DNA of 64,000 bases from Roseobacter sp. (GTDB lineage Bacteria; Pseudomonadota; Alphaproteobacteria; Rhodobacterales; Rhodobacteraceae). The notes under the pieces are model-generated. The model worked only from the letters and a program-made list of their open reading frames with translations, had not been told where the DNA came from and did no database searches. Shown here one piece after another: positions 43,395 to 52,448 of the stretch; within the stretch, counting starts at the first letter, position 1; each line of letters starts with the position of its first letter. The position numbers and the translations under genes were made by a program. The DNA lies in NCBI GenBank assembly GCA_002731875.1, contig PCCY01000037.1, forward strand, positions 1 to 64,000. Direction: 5' to 3'.

Positions 43395-44579
43395 ATGAAC
43401 AGCCAATGGAAGCCACGTACCAAAGCGGTACATAGCGGGACCCGGCGCAGCCAGTACAACGAAGTTTCCGAAGCGGTTTTTCTGACGCAGGGCTTCGTTT
43501 ATGAAAGTGCCGAACAGGCGGAAGCACGGTTCCAGTCGCTGGGCGACGACGAATTCATCTATGCCCGATATGGCAACCCGACCGTGCGCATGTTCGAAGA
43601 CCGCATTTCCGCCTTGCTGGGCTATGAGGATTGTTTTGCCTGCACATCGGGGATGGCGGCCGTAAGCGGTGCCCTGACTGCGCTGCTGAAAGCCGGGGAT
43701 CACGTCGTCGCGGCACGGGCCTTGTTTGGGTCGTGCCTGTATGTGCTCGAAGATATCCTGGCCCGGTTCGGTGTCGAGATCACCTTGGTCGACGGAACCG
43801 ATAACGCGGCCTGGGACGCTGCGCTGCGTTCCGACACCCGGTTGGTGTTTTTCGAGAGTATTTCCAACCCGACGCTGGAAGTCGTCGACATGTGCCATGT
43901 TGTCAAAGCCGCACATGCGGTCGGAGCACTGGTGGTCGTGGATGATGCGATGGCGACGCCGGTGTATTCCTATGCCCAAAAATGCGGAGCTGATATTGCC
44001 ATCATATCGACAACGAAACACGTGGACGGGCAGGGGCGGCTGTTGGGTGGCGCGATCTGCGGGTCCAGGGAGTTGGTTCGAGGTCCGATCGAAACCTATA
44101 TGAAACACACAGGCGGCGCGATGAACCCGTTCACTGCCTGGACCCACCTAAAAGCGCTTGAGACCATCGACTTGCGTGTGCGGGCACAATCGGACGCGGC
44201 GCTGGAAATCGCACACGCACTGAGCGACCATCCCAAGTTGAGCGCTGTGCGGTATCCTTCCCATCCCGGTCATCCACAGCACGAACTTGCGATGTCGCAC
44301 AGCACATCAGCCGGTACAGTACTGGCGCTTGAGGTCAAAGGCGGCAAAGCTGCGTGTTTCAAGTTTCTGAACGCGTTGGAAATCATCACCATTTCCAACA
44401 ACTTCGCCGATGCAAAGTCGATAGCGACCCATCCTGCGACCACGACGCATCAACGGTTGCCGCAAGAACAAAAGGATGTCCTGGGCATCTCGGAGGGGCT
44501 TGTCCGGCTCTCTGTCGGTCTCGAAGATGTAAGCGATATCATCGCGGACCTTCGGCAAGCGTTGGATATGGCGGGCTGA
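43395..44579 (+). CDS. metZ: O-succinylhomoserine sulfhydrylase (MetZ-type PLP enzyme)
   Basis: MetZ makes homocysteine from O-succinylhomoserine and sulfide. The 394-residue product is a Cys/Met PLP enzyme. The cofactor lysine is K208 in STTKHVDGQGRLLGG. TSGMAAVSGALTALLKAGDHVVAARALFGSC and SNPTLEVVDM are typical MetZ blocks. The start is the ATG at 43395 (GGAAGG eight bases upstream); an ATG two codons earlier lies only two bases from the ribosome binding site. The SAM-II riboswitch supports a methionine role. Confidence 0.9.
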   Translation: MNSQWKPRTKAVHSGTRRSQYNEVSEAVFLTQGFVYESAEQAEARFQSLGDDEFIYARYGNPTVRMFEDRISALLGYEDCFACTSGMAAVSGALTALLKAGDHVVAARALFGSCLYVLEDILARFGVEITLVDGTDNAAWDAALRSDTRLVFFESISNPTLEVVDMCHVVKAAHAVGALVVVDDAMATPVYSYAQKCGADIAIISTTKHVDGQGRLLGGAICGSRELVRGPIETYMKHTGGAMNPFTAWTHLKALETIDLRVRAQSDAALEIAHALSDHPKLSAVRYPSHPGHPQHELAMSHSTSAGTVLALEVKGGKAACFKFLNALEIITISNNFADAKSIATHPATTTHQRLPQEQKDVLGISEGLVRLSVGLEDVSDIIADLRQALDMAG

Positions 44580-44681
44580 ATTCCTGAGGGTTTACTGGGG
44601 TGCGCCACGGTTTTTTGAACTGATGGTTGGTAAAACCCGCGAAAAGCCCTTATATTCGGGGCAGATTGCTAGGGGCCTGCC

Positions 44682-45776
44682 ATGAACGTTATTGCACCTT
44701 TGAACGTTACTCCAGATCGGGACGCTGCTGTTGCCGCGCTTGATACGCTCAAGGCGTGGGCCGCAAAGGCCAGTGCAGGAGAGGTCGATGCGCTGGACCC
44801 GGCGCTGGCACGGCTTTTGCAGAACGCCGAAGGGTATCCGAGCTTTAGCAGGGTATACCCTGATGGCTTTGCCGTGGGTGATAACTACAAAGCGACCCTA
44901 CCCGATTTGCAAAATGGTCCCTCCAGCCTGATCCGGGGGGCCAAGCAACAAATCCAGCATGTGGGTATCTCGAACTTTCGCTTGCCGGTGCGGTTTCATA
45001 CCCGTGATGGCGGAGATTTGACGCTTGAAACCTCGGTTACCGGGTCGGTCAGCCTTGAAGCCGACAAAAAAGGTATCAACATGTCGCGCATTATGCGCAG
45101 TTTCTATGAATATGCCGAAGAAACCTTCAGTTTCGAGGTCATGGAAGCGGCGCTGGACGACTACAAAACCGATCTGGAAAGCTGTGGTGCACGTATCCAG
45201 ATGCGGTTTTCCTTTCCGATGAAAATCCAGAGCCTGCGGTCGGGACTGTCAGGCTATCAGTATTATGACATTGCGCTTGAACTGGTCGAAACCGGGGGCG
45301 CGCGCAAGAAGATCATGCATCTGGATTACGTCTATTCGTCCACTTGCCCATGCTCGTTGGAGTTGTCAGAGCATGCGCGCGCGACACGGGGGCAGTTGGC
45401 CACGCCCCATTCCCAACGTTCGGTCGCGCGGATTTCAGTGGATGTGAATTTCGACGAAGGTGTGTTGTGGTTCGAAGACCTGATAGAAGCCGCGCGCCGG
45501 GCGGTCCCTACTGAAACGCAGGTCATGGTCAAACGTGAGGACGAGCAGGCTTTTGCGGAGTTAAATGCAGCCAATCCGATATTCGTCGAGGACGCCGCCC
45601 GTTTGTTCTGCGAACAGTTGCAAGCTGATCCACGTATCGGTGATTTCAGGGTCATCGCCAGCCATCAGGAAAGCCTGCACAGCCATGATGCGATCAGCAT
45701 TCTGACCCAAGGCACGACTTTTGCCGCGCAAAGTATCGACCCCAAGCTGTTCAATACGCTGGTTCACGTTGGCTGA
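44682..45776 (+). CDS. folE2: GTP cyclohydrolase FolE2 (type IB)
   Basis: FolE2 opens the folate pathway by converting GTP to dihydroneopterin triphosphate. It is the metal-flexible alternative to FolE. The 364-residue product has the FolE2 blocks QQIQHVGISNFRLPVRF, MSRIMRSFYEYAEETF, the active-site cysteine region YVYSSTCPCSLELSEHARA, and the C-terminal HDAISILTQGTTFAAQS. The next folate genes, folB and folP, are 12 kb away. A zinc-responsive operator would be expected for FolE2, but I see no convincing one. Confidence 0.92.
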   Translation: MNVIAPLNVTPDRDAAVAALDTLKAWAAKASAGEVDALDPALARLLQNAEGYPSFSRVYPDGFAVGDNYKATLPDLQNGPSSLIRGAKQQIQHVGISNFRLPVRFHTRDGGDLTLETSVTGSVSLEADKKGINMSRIMRSFYEYAEETFSFEVMEAALDDYKTDLESCGARIQMRFSFPMKIQSLRSGLSGYQYYDIALELVETGGARKKIMHLDYVYSSTCPCSLELSEHARATRGQLATPHSQRSVARISVDVNFDEGVLWFEDLIEAARRAVPTETQVMVKREDEQAFAELNAANPIFVEDAARLFCEQLQADPRIGDFRVIASHQESLHSHDAISILTQGTTFAAQSIDPKLFNTLVHVG

Positions 45777-45815
45777 TCCTTGACACTGGCGCACCGTCAC
45801 GCCAACGCTGCGCAG

Positions 45816-47264
45816 ATGTTGGATATGCGACCCGTTGGATATGTGATCGGCCTGTTGGTTGCGGTGCTTGGCATCGCGATGATTGTGCCGATGTTGGTGG
45901 ACATCGCGGAAGGTCGCGGTCACTGGCCGGTTTTTGTTGAATCGGGACTGATAACGATGCTGGGTGGCAGTATGATTGCCTTGTCCTGTGCCAATGGCGT
46001 CAGGCAGGGGCTTACCATTCAGCAGACGTTTTTGCTGACGTCGGGTGTCTGGCTCATGCTGCCATTGTTCGGTGCCTTGCCCTTCATGCTGGGGGCGACC
46101 GAAGCGCGGTTCGTCGATGCGGTGTTCGAGGCCATGTCGGGGATGACCACGACAGGCTCTACCGTGTTTACGGGCCTTGATGATCTTCCCAAGGGGTTAT
46201 TGCTATGGCGCGGCATTCTGCAATGGCTCGGCGGGATCGGCATCATCGTCGTGGCAATGGTGTTTCTGCCCGAATTGCGCGTAGGCGGGATGCAGATCTT
46301 CAAATCCGAAGCCTTTGATACATTTGGAAAGATCTTGCCTCGGGCGGGGCAGATCGCCAGTCAAATATCGGTCATTTACGTTTGGCTGACCTTTGCCTGT
46401 GCACTGACATACCTTGCGTTGGGGATGAATGTCTTCGACGCGACCGTCCATGCGCTGACGACGGTCTCGACCGGGGGGTTTTCAAATTACGATGCGTCAT
46501 TCGGCACATTCTCGGGTAATGCCGAATATGCCGCATCGATCTTCATGGTGCTCGCGGCACTGCCTTTTGTGCGCTATGTTCAATTGCTTAACGGCAATGC
46601 GCTGGCACTGCACAGGGACCCGCAGGTGCGCGGCTTTCTGATGACCATCACCGTCCTGGTGTTGATTGTATTCTTCTCAATTCGCACGGTGTTTCCACAG
46701 CATTGGGAACAGTCGCTGCGCGAAGCGCTGTTCAACATTACCTCTATCATCTCGGGTACCGGATTTGCATCGGTTGACTATATGGCGTGGGGGCCGTTTC
46801 CAGTGGCGTTGTTCTTCTTTACCGGGTTGATCGGCGGGTGTGCGGGATCGACGGCGTGCTCAATAAAGATCTTTCGCTACCAGCTCCTGTTTGCCTCGAT
46901 TCGTGCGCAGTTGCGGCGGATCCGGTCACCCAACGGTATATTCACCCCGCGCTACGATGGCCGCGCCATCAGCGGCGATGTCATGATTTCGGTCATGTCG
47001 TTCTTCATGTTTTTTACGCTGACCCTGGGGCTGGTTGCTGTGGCGCTCAGCATGACCGGGCTGGATTTTGTCACCTCAGTTTCCGGCGCAGGGGCGGCTT
47101 TGGGCAATATCGGACCCGGCTTGGGTGAAATTATCGGCCCAGCCGGGAATTTCAGTACGTTGAACGACACCGCCAAGTGGATATTGACCGCAGCGATGTT
47201 GATCGGCCGATTGGAATTGATGGCGGTTTACGTCATTCTTACCTTTAAGTTCTGGAGAGCATGA
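45816..47264 (+). CDS. TrkH-family potassium uptake protein
   Basis: The 482-residue membrane protein is a Trk/Ktr-type potassium channel subunit. It has about ten hydrophobic segments and four selectivity-filter-like loops. MSGMTTTGSTVFTG and TTVSTGGFSNYDASF are clear, with ISGTGFASVDY and LGNIGPGLGEI as the other two. A TTG at 45780 gives a longer N-terminus, but MLDMRPVGY at 45816 fits the family better. The stop overlaps the start of the TPP enzyme (ATGATG). No trkA follows. Confidence 0.87.
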   Translation: MLDMRPVGYVIGLLVAVLGIAMIVPMLVDIAEGRGHWPVFVESGLITMLGGSMIALSCANGVRQGLTIQQTFLLTSGVWLMLPLFGALPFMLGATEARFVDAVFEAMSGMTTTGSTVFTGLDDLPKGLLLWRGILQWLGGIGIIVVAMVFLPELRVGGMQIFKSEAFDTFGKILPRAGQIASQISVIYVWLTFACALTYLALGMNVFDATVHALTTVSTGGFSNYDASFGTFSGNAEYAASIFMVLAALPFVRYVQLLNGNALALHRDPQVRGFLMTITVLVLIVFFSIRTVFPQHWEQSLREALFNITSIISGTGFASVDYMAWGPFPVALFFFTGLIGGCAGSTACSIKIFRYQLLFASIRAQLRRIRSPNGIFTPRYDGRAISGDVMISVMSFFMFFTLTLGLVAVALSMTGLDFVTSVSGAGAALGNIGPGLGEIIGPAGNFSTLNDTAKWILTAAMLIGRLELMAVYVILTFKFWRA

Positions 47265-48853
47265 TGAGTGACACGCAAACCCGCCCGTTGGGTGCCCAGA
47301 TATCGCACATGCTGAAATCGCGCGGCGTCGAGGTGATATTCGGCATTCCCGGGGTTCACAACCAAGAGATGTACCGGGGCATCGAAGAAGCCGGTCTGAC
47401 CCATGTACTGGCGCGACACGAACAGGGCGCGGGATTTATGGCGGATGGTTATGCGCGGGCGACCGGAAAACCCGGTGTGGCCTATGTCATCACCGGGCCG
47501 GGCTTGTGCAACACCATGACGCCGATGGGGCAGGCCTATAGCGATTCCGTTCCTTTGCTGGTGCTGTCCTCGTGCCTTGATGAAACCGCTTTGCGCAAAG
47601 GGCAGCTTCACCAGATGAAAGACCAACGCGCCGCCGCCGACACCGTGTGCGATTGGTCCGAGGTCGCGCAGACACCGCAGGCGGCGTATGGGCTGATTGA
47701 CCGCGCCCTGACAGAATTCGCCACCCGCCGCGCGCGTTCCAAGCATCTATCGATTCCAATCGCTGTGCTGGAAGCCGGTGCGGTGGCGGCCAGGCCGTTG
47801 TCGGTTACGGCAAAACGGCCCACCGCCAGAGCTGAGGATATCGTACTGCTTTCGGCACAGTTGCGCGCAGCCAAGCGGCCATTGTTCATCTTTGGCGGGG
47901 GCGCGGCGCACACGGAGAACGCGACGGCGTTGATGGCCCGGTGGCAGGCTGCCAGCATGACCACATATGCCGGGCGTGGCATCGTCGCCGGCGATGCGCC
48001 CCTGCATTTCGGGTCTTGCCTGGCGCGGCCGTCAAGCGTCGATGTGATAGCGCGAGCCGACCTTGTGATCGCGATCGGCACCGAACTTGCCGAGGTCGAC
48101 CTCTGGCGCAGCGAACTCGGTCATAGCGCCGCAATGGTACGCGTCGACATCGACCCCGTGGTGCTGGCGGACCAACAAGCGGCGCAAACCTGCATTCTGG
48201 CAGACGCAGCAAGCGTTATGGACGCACTTGACCAAGCCATTCCGGAATCGTTGCAGACCCAGTGGTCCGCACCGCAAACGACAACGTGGCGTACGCGCTG
48301 GCGCGCCGAGGTCGACGCGGAGCGTCCGGGGATGTTGGCGGTCATCGATGCGGTTCAAGCGGCTTTGCCCAAGGATACGATGATCTATTCGGACATGACC
48401 CAGTTCGCCTACGCCGCAAAAGAGGTGTGGGACATGGACCGTCCCGGCCACTGGCATCATCCTTACGGATTCGGAACGTTGGGGTATGCCACACCTGCGG
48501 CAATCGGCGGTGCCATCGGCAGGCCTGGGTTGCCGACTGTGGCCATTATCGGAGACTACGGGTTTCACTACACTCTTCAAGAACTGGGCGTTGCGGTGGA
48601 ACTGGGTCTGCCGCTGCCGATTATCCTGTGGGACAATGGCAAGCTAGGCGAAATCGAAGACAGCATGACCCGCGCACAGATTGCCCCTAATGCCGTGGTT
48701 GCCCATAATCCCGATTTTTGCAAATTGGCCGAAGCATTCGGCGCGTTGGCCACGGCCCCAGATCGTCTTGCCGACCTTCCCGACGTGCTGGCCGAAGCAT
48801 TCAACGCCGACCGGCCAACCCTGATTTATCTGACACCGCAAACTGCCCGCTAG
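47264..48853 (+). CDS. Thiamine pyrophosphate-dependent decarboxylase/synthase-like enzyme
   Basis: A 529-residue member of the acetolactate synthase/oxo-acid decarboxylase superfamily. The catalytic glutamate is E53 in LARHEQGAG. The TPP-binding motif reads GDYGFHYTLQELGVAVELGLPLPIILWDNGKLGEIE. Residues NQEMYRG near the N-terminus and MTQFAYAAK suggest the branch with 5-guanidino-2-oxopentanoate decarboxylase, but this is only resemblance; the substrate is not settled. Translation probably starts at 47264 (MSDTQ) with GGAG six bases upstream. It overlaps trkH by one base. Confidence 0.8.
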   Translation: MSDTQTRPLGAQISHMLKSRGVEVIFGIPGVHNQEMYRGIEEAGLTHVLARHEQGAGFMADGYARATGKPGVAYVITGPGLCNTMTPMGQAYSDSVPLLVLSSCLDETALRKGQLHQMKDQRAAADTVCDWSEVAQTPQAAYGLIDRALTEFATRRARSKHLSIPIAVLEAGAVAARPLSVTAKRPTARAEDIVLLSAQLRAAKRPLFIFGGGAAHTENATALMARWQAASMTTYAGRGIVAGDAPLHFGSCLARPSSVDVIARADLVIAIGTELAEVDLWRSELGHSAAMVRVDIDPVVLADQQAAQTCILADAASVMDALDQAIPESLQTQWSAPQTTTWRTRWRAEVDAERPGMLAVIDAVQAALPKDTMIYSDMTQFAYAAKEVWDMDRPGHWHHPYGFGTLGYATPAAIGGAIGRPGLPTVAIIGDYGFHYTLQELGVAVELGLPLPIILWDNGKLGEIEDSMTRAQIAPNAVVAHNPDFCKLAEAFGALATAPDRLADLPDVLAEAFNADRPTLIYLTPQTAR

Positions 48854-48915
48854 GTTCCGTGGAATGGCAGGGGGGACCGACGCTTTAGGCAGGCATCGGT
48901 CCCAAAACGGGTTTC

Positions 48916-50739
48916 TTATTCCCAGCAGCTGACCAGTACGGTCATGTCCTTGGCGTTTTCACGAAGGTCCTGTGGCTTGATCGATGCCGAGCCGGCCTCG
49001 GTTACTGTTGTCACGGTGATGCCGGCTTTTTGGGCGATATCCGCGATCAGCTTTGCTTCGGCCGCGAACTTCACTTCTTCGGGCAGTTGCTGCGCGTCAT
49101 CGCGGCGGGGGAGCAGCATCCCCAACACCTGGCCCTTGGCATCAAACACCGGCCCTCCCGCGTCGCCTTTTTGCGAAGCAACAGAGAGCCGCGCTATGTT
49201 TTCCTCACCGTTCAGGCCGCGCACATCCTCTAGCGAGCCGAAAGTGATGGTCGCGGAGCCCAGAACGCCTTCGTAAGGGAAACCCGCAACGGCAATCTCC
49301 GATTGCAGACGGGGCGGCACGGTGTTGAACGTGGCCACCTTGATCGGCGCAAGCGGCGTACGCGGCTTAAGCAGGGAAACGCCGCTGTTTGCGTCGTCGA
49401 TAACCACATCCAATTCGGTGTCGTCATCCAAAGTGAGGCGGCTGCAATTCTGAACCGCTTGAGATGTCGTCGCGACCGTCCCCCGCGCGTCGATGAAAAA
49501 ACCTGACCGTGCGATTTTCGGCAACCGAACTTGCAGGCCCGACACCAGATCCACCGCTTGATCATCACCACCGCCAGCGGTGGAATTCAGAACGCCAGGC
49601 AGCCGGGTAAAGCTTTGCGTCATCTCGGTGATGACCCGGCGACGCCTGTCTTCGTCACCTGCTGGCCAGATGAGCGTAAAGCCTTTGATCTCGCCATTTT
49701 GCAAGGAGACCTGGGTCTGGCTGATGATACGTCCGTTTTCGCCGATCAGCTCAAAGCTGTCGGACTTGCGTTCGCGCGGGCCTTGTTCGGGCACGATCTC
49801 CAGCGTCTGCATGATGTCATACAGGCCATATAGCGTGTCTTTGTCGCCGGATTGGCTGATGAGCAAAACCCGTGCCTGACTGTCACCGATGCTGTTGTAA
49901 TGGGCGAAAGGTGGTTCGTACTTGTCAAAACCCACCATCGCCGTTGGCAAGATCATTTCGATACCGGCCTGCGTATCCCGTACAGGTTTCAGTCCGATAC
50001 CTTCGAGAACGGCATTGTATTCCCCTAGCAGCGCCGCCCGCTGCAAAGTGGTCAAGACGCCTGTTACTTCGTAACCGTTTGCCTCTTGCCACTGCGCCAT
50101 TGATCCGCGTGTTCCGCGGCCGAAGGCACCGTCAATTGCACTGTTGTAAAACCCAGCCCACTCCAACGCAATCTGAAGCTGTTCGCGCTGTTCGCGGTCC
50201 AGGTCTCTTTCGCTGCGACGAGCCTCGTCCAGGGTTTCATCGACAGGGGCAGCGGGAAGAACCGGCGCTTGGGGTACTGTCGCGGCTTCTGAATCGGCGG
50301 CCTGGTCTGCGGGTGGCAAAGCGGTTTGGGTGATAGACGTGTCGGCCTGTGTCTGGGTGTCGGCGTTCGGATCAATTGGTTCGATGGTCGGAATGTTCAG
50401 TACATTTGCGCCCACTGGCCAGAACTGCTGACGAAACTTTTGCGACACCTGAATGAAACTGTCGCGCGGCACCAGACCTTCGCGCCGGTAGCTTCGCAGC
50501 AACAGCTCTGCGTCGCGGCGCAAATATGGCCCGACGGCGATTCCGTACCATCCGCCCCCTAACGCGAATCCGTTCACATCCTCCAGGCTGTCACTATAGG
50601 CGCGGGCCCTTTCGGTTGCGCTCGACAGGTTTGGTTGCGCTTCGATCTGGATCCAGACCACTTCGTCGGCAGACTGGGCGCCAACGATGGCAGGAAGAAG
50701 GAAAAGGGCGGCAAACAATGCCAAAAACAGTCGCGTCAT
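48916..50739 (-). CDS. Secreted trypsin-fold protein with PG-binding domain; catalytic triad lost
   Basis: The 607-residue product begins with a signal peptide (cleavage near VGAQS). A SPOR-like region follows (VWIQIEAQPNLSSATERARAY, about 30-110). Then come a proline-rich linker, a peptidoglycan-binding domain (about residues 190-245; AIDGAFGRGTRGSMAQWQ) and, from about residue 390, a trypsin/HtrA-like fold ending LVSCWE. The nucleophile motif reads GDAGGPVFD with alanine at 527 instead of serine. The histidine motif reads TTSQAV instead of TxxHxV. The aspartate is also not conserved (DANSGVSLLK). It is therefore likely an inactive binding protein. The TTG at 50757 is a possible longer start. 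Confidence 0.8.
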   Translation of the reverse strand: MTRLFLALFAALFLLPAIVGAQSADEVVWIQIEAQPNLSSATERARAYSDSLEDVNGFALGGGWYGIAVGPYLRRDAELLLRSYRREGLVPRDSFIQVSQKFRQQFWPVGANVLNIPTIEPIDPNADTQTQADTSITQTALPPADQAADSEAATVPQAPVLPAAPVDETLDEARRSERDLDREQREQLQIALEWAGFYNSAIDGAFGRGTRGSMAQWQEANGYEVTGVLTTLQRAALLGEYNAVLEGIGLKPVRDTQAGIEMILPTAMVGFDKYEPPFAHYNSIGDSQARVLLISQSGDKDTLYGLYDIMQTLEIVPEQGPRERKSDSFELIGENGRIISQTQVSLQNGEIKGFTLIWPAGDEDRRRRVITEMTQSFTRLPGVLNSTAGGGDDQAVDLVSGLQVRLPKIARSGFFIDARGTVATTSQAVQNCSRLTLDDDTELDVVIDDANSGVSLLKPRTPLAPIKVATFNTVPPRLQSEIAVAGFPYEGVLGSATITFGSLEDVRGLNGEENIARLSVASQKGDAGGPVFDAKGQVLGMLLPRRDDAQQLPEEVKFAAEAKLIADIAQKAGITVTTVTEAGSASIKPQDLRENAKDMTVLVSCWE

Positions 50740-50896
50740 AGGAATAGGTGCTTTCAAGGGATTAGAGTTGCAGCAGATAAGCAGGAAAAGAGATTAAATG
50801 CCATGCCTGACACGCGGCAATTCATCACAAAGCTGCCAATTGACCCTCCGGCGGCAGCGCCGTAGGAAAGACCCGCAGCAGCAAAGGCAATTACTC

Positions 50897-51835
50897 ATGT
50901 CCGATCCGGTTCAGCGCCCCCGTTCCTTTCAGGAAATCATCCTCGCCCTCCAATCATATTGGGCGCGTCAGGGCTGTGCGATCTTGCAACCCTATGACAT
51001 GGAAGTTGGGGCAGGGACCTTCCACCCGGCAACGACATTGCGGGCACTTGGCACGAACCCCTGGGCGGCGGCCTATGTGCAGCCATCGCGGCGTCCGACC
51101 GACGGGCGGTATGGCGAAAATCCCAATCGGCTACAGCATTACTATCAGTATCAGGTGCTGATAAAGCCCAGCCCTCCGAATTTGCAAGACCTGTACCTTG
51201 GGTCGCTGGAAGCCATCGGCATCGACATGGCTTTGCATGACATCCGCTTTGTCGAAGACGACTGGGAAAGCCCGACCCTGGGGGCCTGGGGCCTGGGCTG
51301 GGAAGTGTGGTGCGACGGCATGGAGGTCAGCCAGTTCACCTATTTCCAGCAAGTCGGCGGGCACGACTGCCACCCGGTTTCGGGCGAACTGACCTATGGG
51401 TTGGAACGGCTTGCGATGTATGTGCTGGGTGTCGATCACGTGATGGATATGCCGTTCAATGATCCCGACGCGCCTATCGCGCTGAGCTATGGCGATGTAT
51501 TCAAGCAAACCGAAGAAGAATATGCCCGGTGGAATTTCGATGTGGCCAACACTGATGTGCTGCTGGATCATTTCGTCGAAGCCGAAAATGAATGCAAATC
51601 CATCCTGTCTCAGGATGCGCATGACCCCAAGACCGGCAAACGCATCATCATGGCACACCCGGCTTACGACCAGTGTATAAAGGCCAGCCATATCTTCAAC
51701 CTGCTTGATGCACGCGGCGTCATCTCGGTTACCGAACGTCAGGCGTATATCGGACGGGTGCGAACACTCGCCAAGGCCTGTGCCGACGCCTTCGTTGACA
51801 CCCGCGCGGGCGGTCGGAAGGAAGACGCGGCATGA
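50897..51835 (+). CDS. glyQ: Glycyl-tRNA synthetase alpha subunit
   Basis: The alpha subunit of the bacterial alpha2-beta2 GlyRS binds glycine and ATP. The 312-residue product starts [42 protein letters not shown], the standard opening. [19 protein letters not shown] and [20 protein letters not shown] are conserved. The upstream frame to 50798 is not coding. It is coupled to a small membrane-anchored protein (stop overlap) and then glyS. Confidence 0.96.
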   Translation: MSDPVQRPRSFQEIILALQSYWARQGCAILQPYDMEVGAGTFHPATTLRALGTNPWAAAYVQPSRRPTDGRYGENPNRLQHYYQYQVLIKPSPPNLQDLYLGSLEAIGIDMALHDIRFVEDDWESPTLGAWGLGWEVWCDGMEVSQFTYFQQVGGHDCHPVSGELTYGLERLAMYVLGVDHVMDMPFNDPDAPIALSYGDVFKQTEEEYARWNFDVANTDVLLDHFVEAENECKSILSQDAHDPKTGKRIIMAHPAYDQCIKASHIFNLLDARGVISVTERQAYIGRVRTLAKACADAFVDTRAGGRKEDAA

Positions 51836-52353
51836 GCGGTAAACTTGTAGGAATTGTCATTTTGGTTATTGCAGCTATCGCGGGCATCGCGATCTATTAT
51901 TTGCAGGTTTTCGGTTTTTACCACGAAGTTTTGGCCCCCCAGCACGGCGTCGAGCTGGTTTCGTTGTCTACAAATGAACCTGAACCGATCCTGACCGAGA
52001 ACTTTCGCGGCATTGATGCCGATAGTTCGCCCATCCGGTATCGCGCATGCTTTGATACAAGCCTGAGCCTTGCGATGCTGTCTGAAACCTATGTCGTCAG
52101 CGACGATATCGTGCCGCGCAATGCACCCGGCTGGTTCGACTGTTTCGATGCCGCTGCAATCGGCGCAGAGCTTGAGGCAGGCACCGCGCTTACGTTTCTC
52201 AGCAAGAAAAACGTGCACTTTGGCGTTGACCGGATTGTGGCGATCACCTCGGACGGGCGCGGCTATGTTTGGCACGAACTGAACGACTGTGGTGACAAGT
52301 CCTATGACGGAACGGTGGTGGGCGAGGCATGCCCAGAACGCCCCGGCGATTGA
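51832..52353 (+). CDS. Membrane-anchored protein of unknown function between glyQ and glyS (DUF6446-like)
   Basis: The 173-residue product has one N-terminal hydrophobic segment ([20 protein letters not shown]) and then a soluble part, probably periplasmic. Family-like blocks are [30 protein letters not shown] and the C-terminal [24 protein letters not shown], with four cysteines. I believe it is the roseobacter DUF6446 type that sits between glyQ and glyS; the assignment is from memory. It overlaps glyQ by four bases (ATGA). Confidence 0.65.
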   Translation: MSGKLVGIVILVIAAIAGIAIYYLQVFGFYHEVLAPQHGVELVSLSTNEPEPILTENFRGIDADSSPIRYRACFDTSLSLAMLSETYVVSDDIVPRNAPGWFDCFDAAAIGAELEAGTALTFLSKKNVHFGVDRIVAITSDGRGYVWHELNDCGDKSYDGTVVGEACPERPGD

Positions 52354-52448
52354 CCCTGCGCAGCTTTGGTATTTGAACACCCTCGCGTTCGGCGCGAAAA
52401 ACATTTAACCGCACCGAACTACAAGCGGCCCCGAAAGGTACGAAACCC

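Noticed and set aside
48873..48903. Terminator between the TPP enzyme and the trypsin-fold gene
   Set aside because: There is an 8-base stem (GGGACCGA/TCGGTCCC) but a 15-base loop and no T-run on either strand, so I do not call it.
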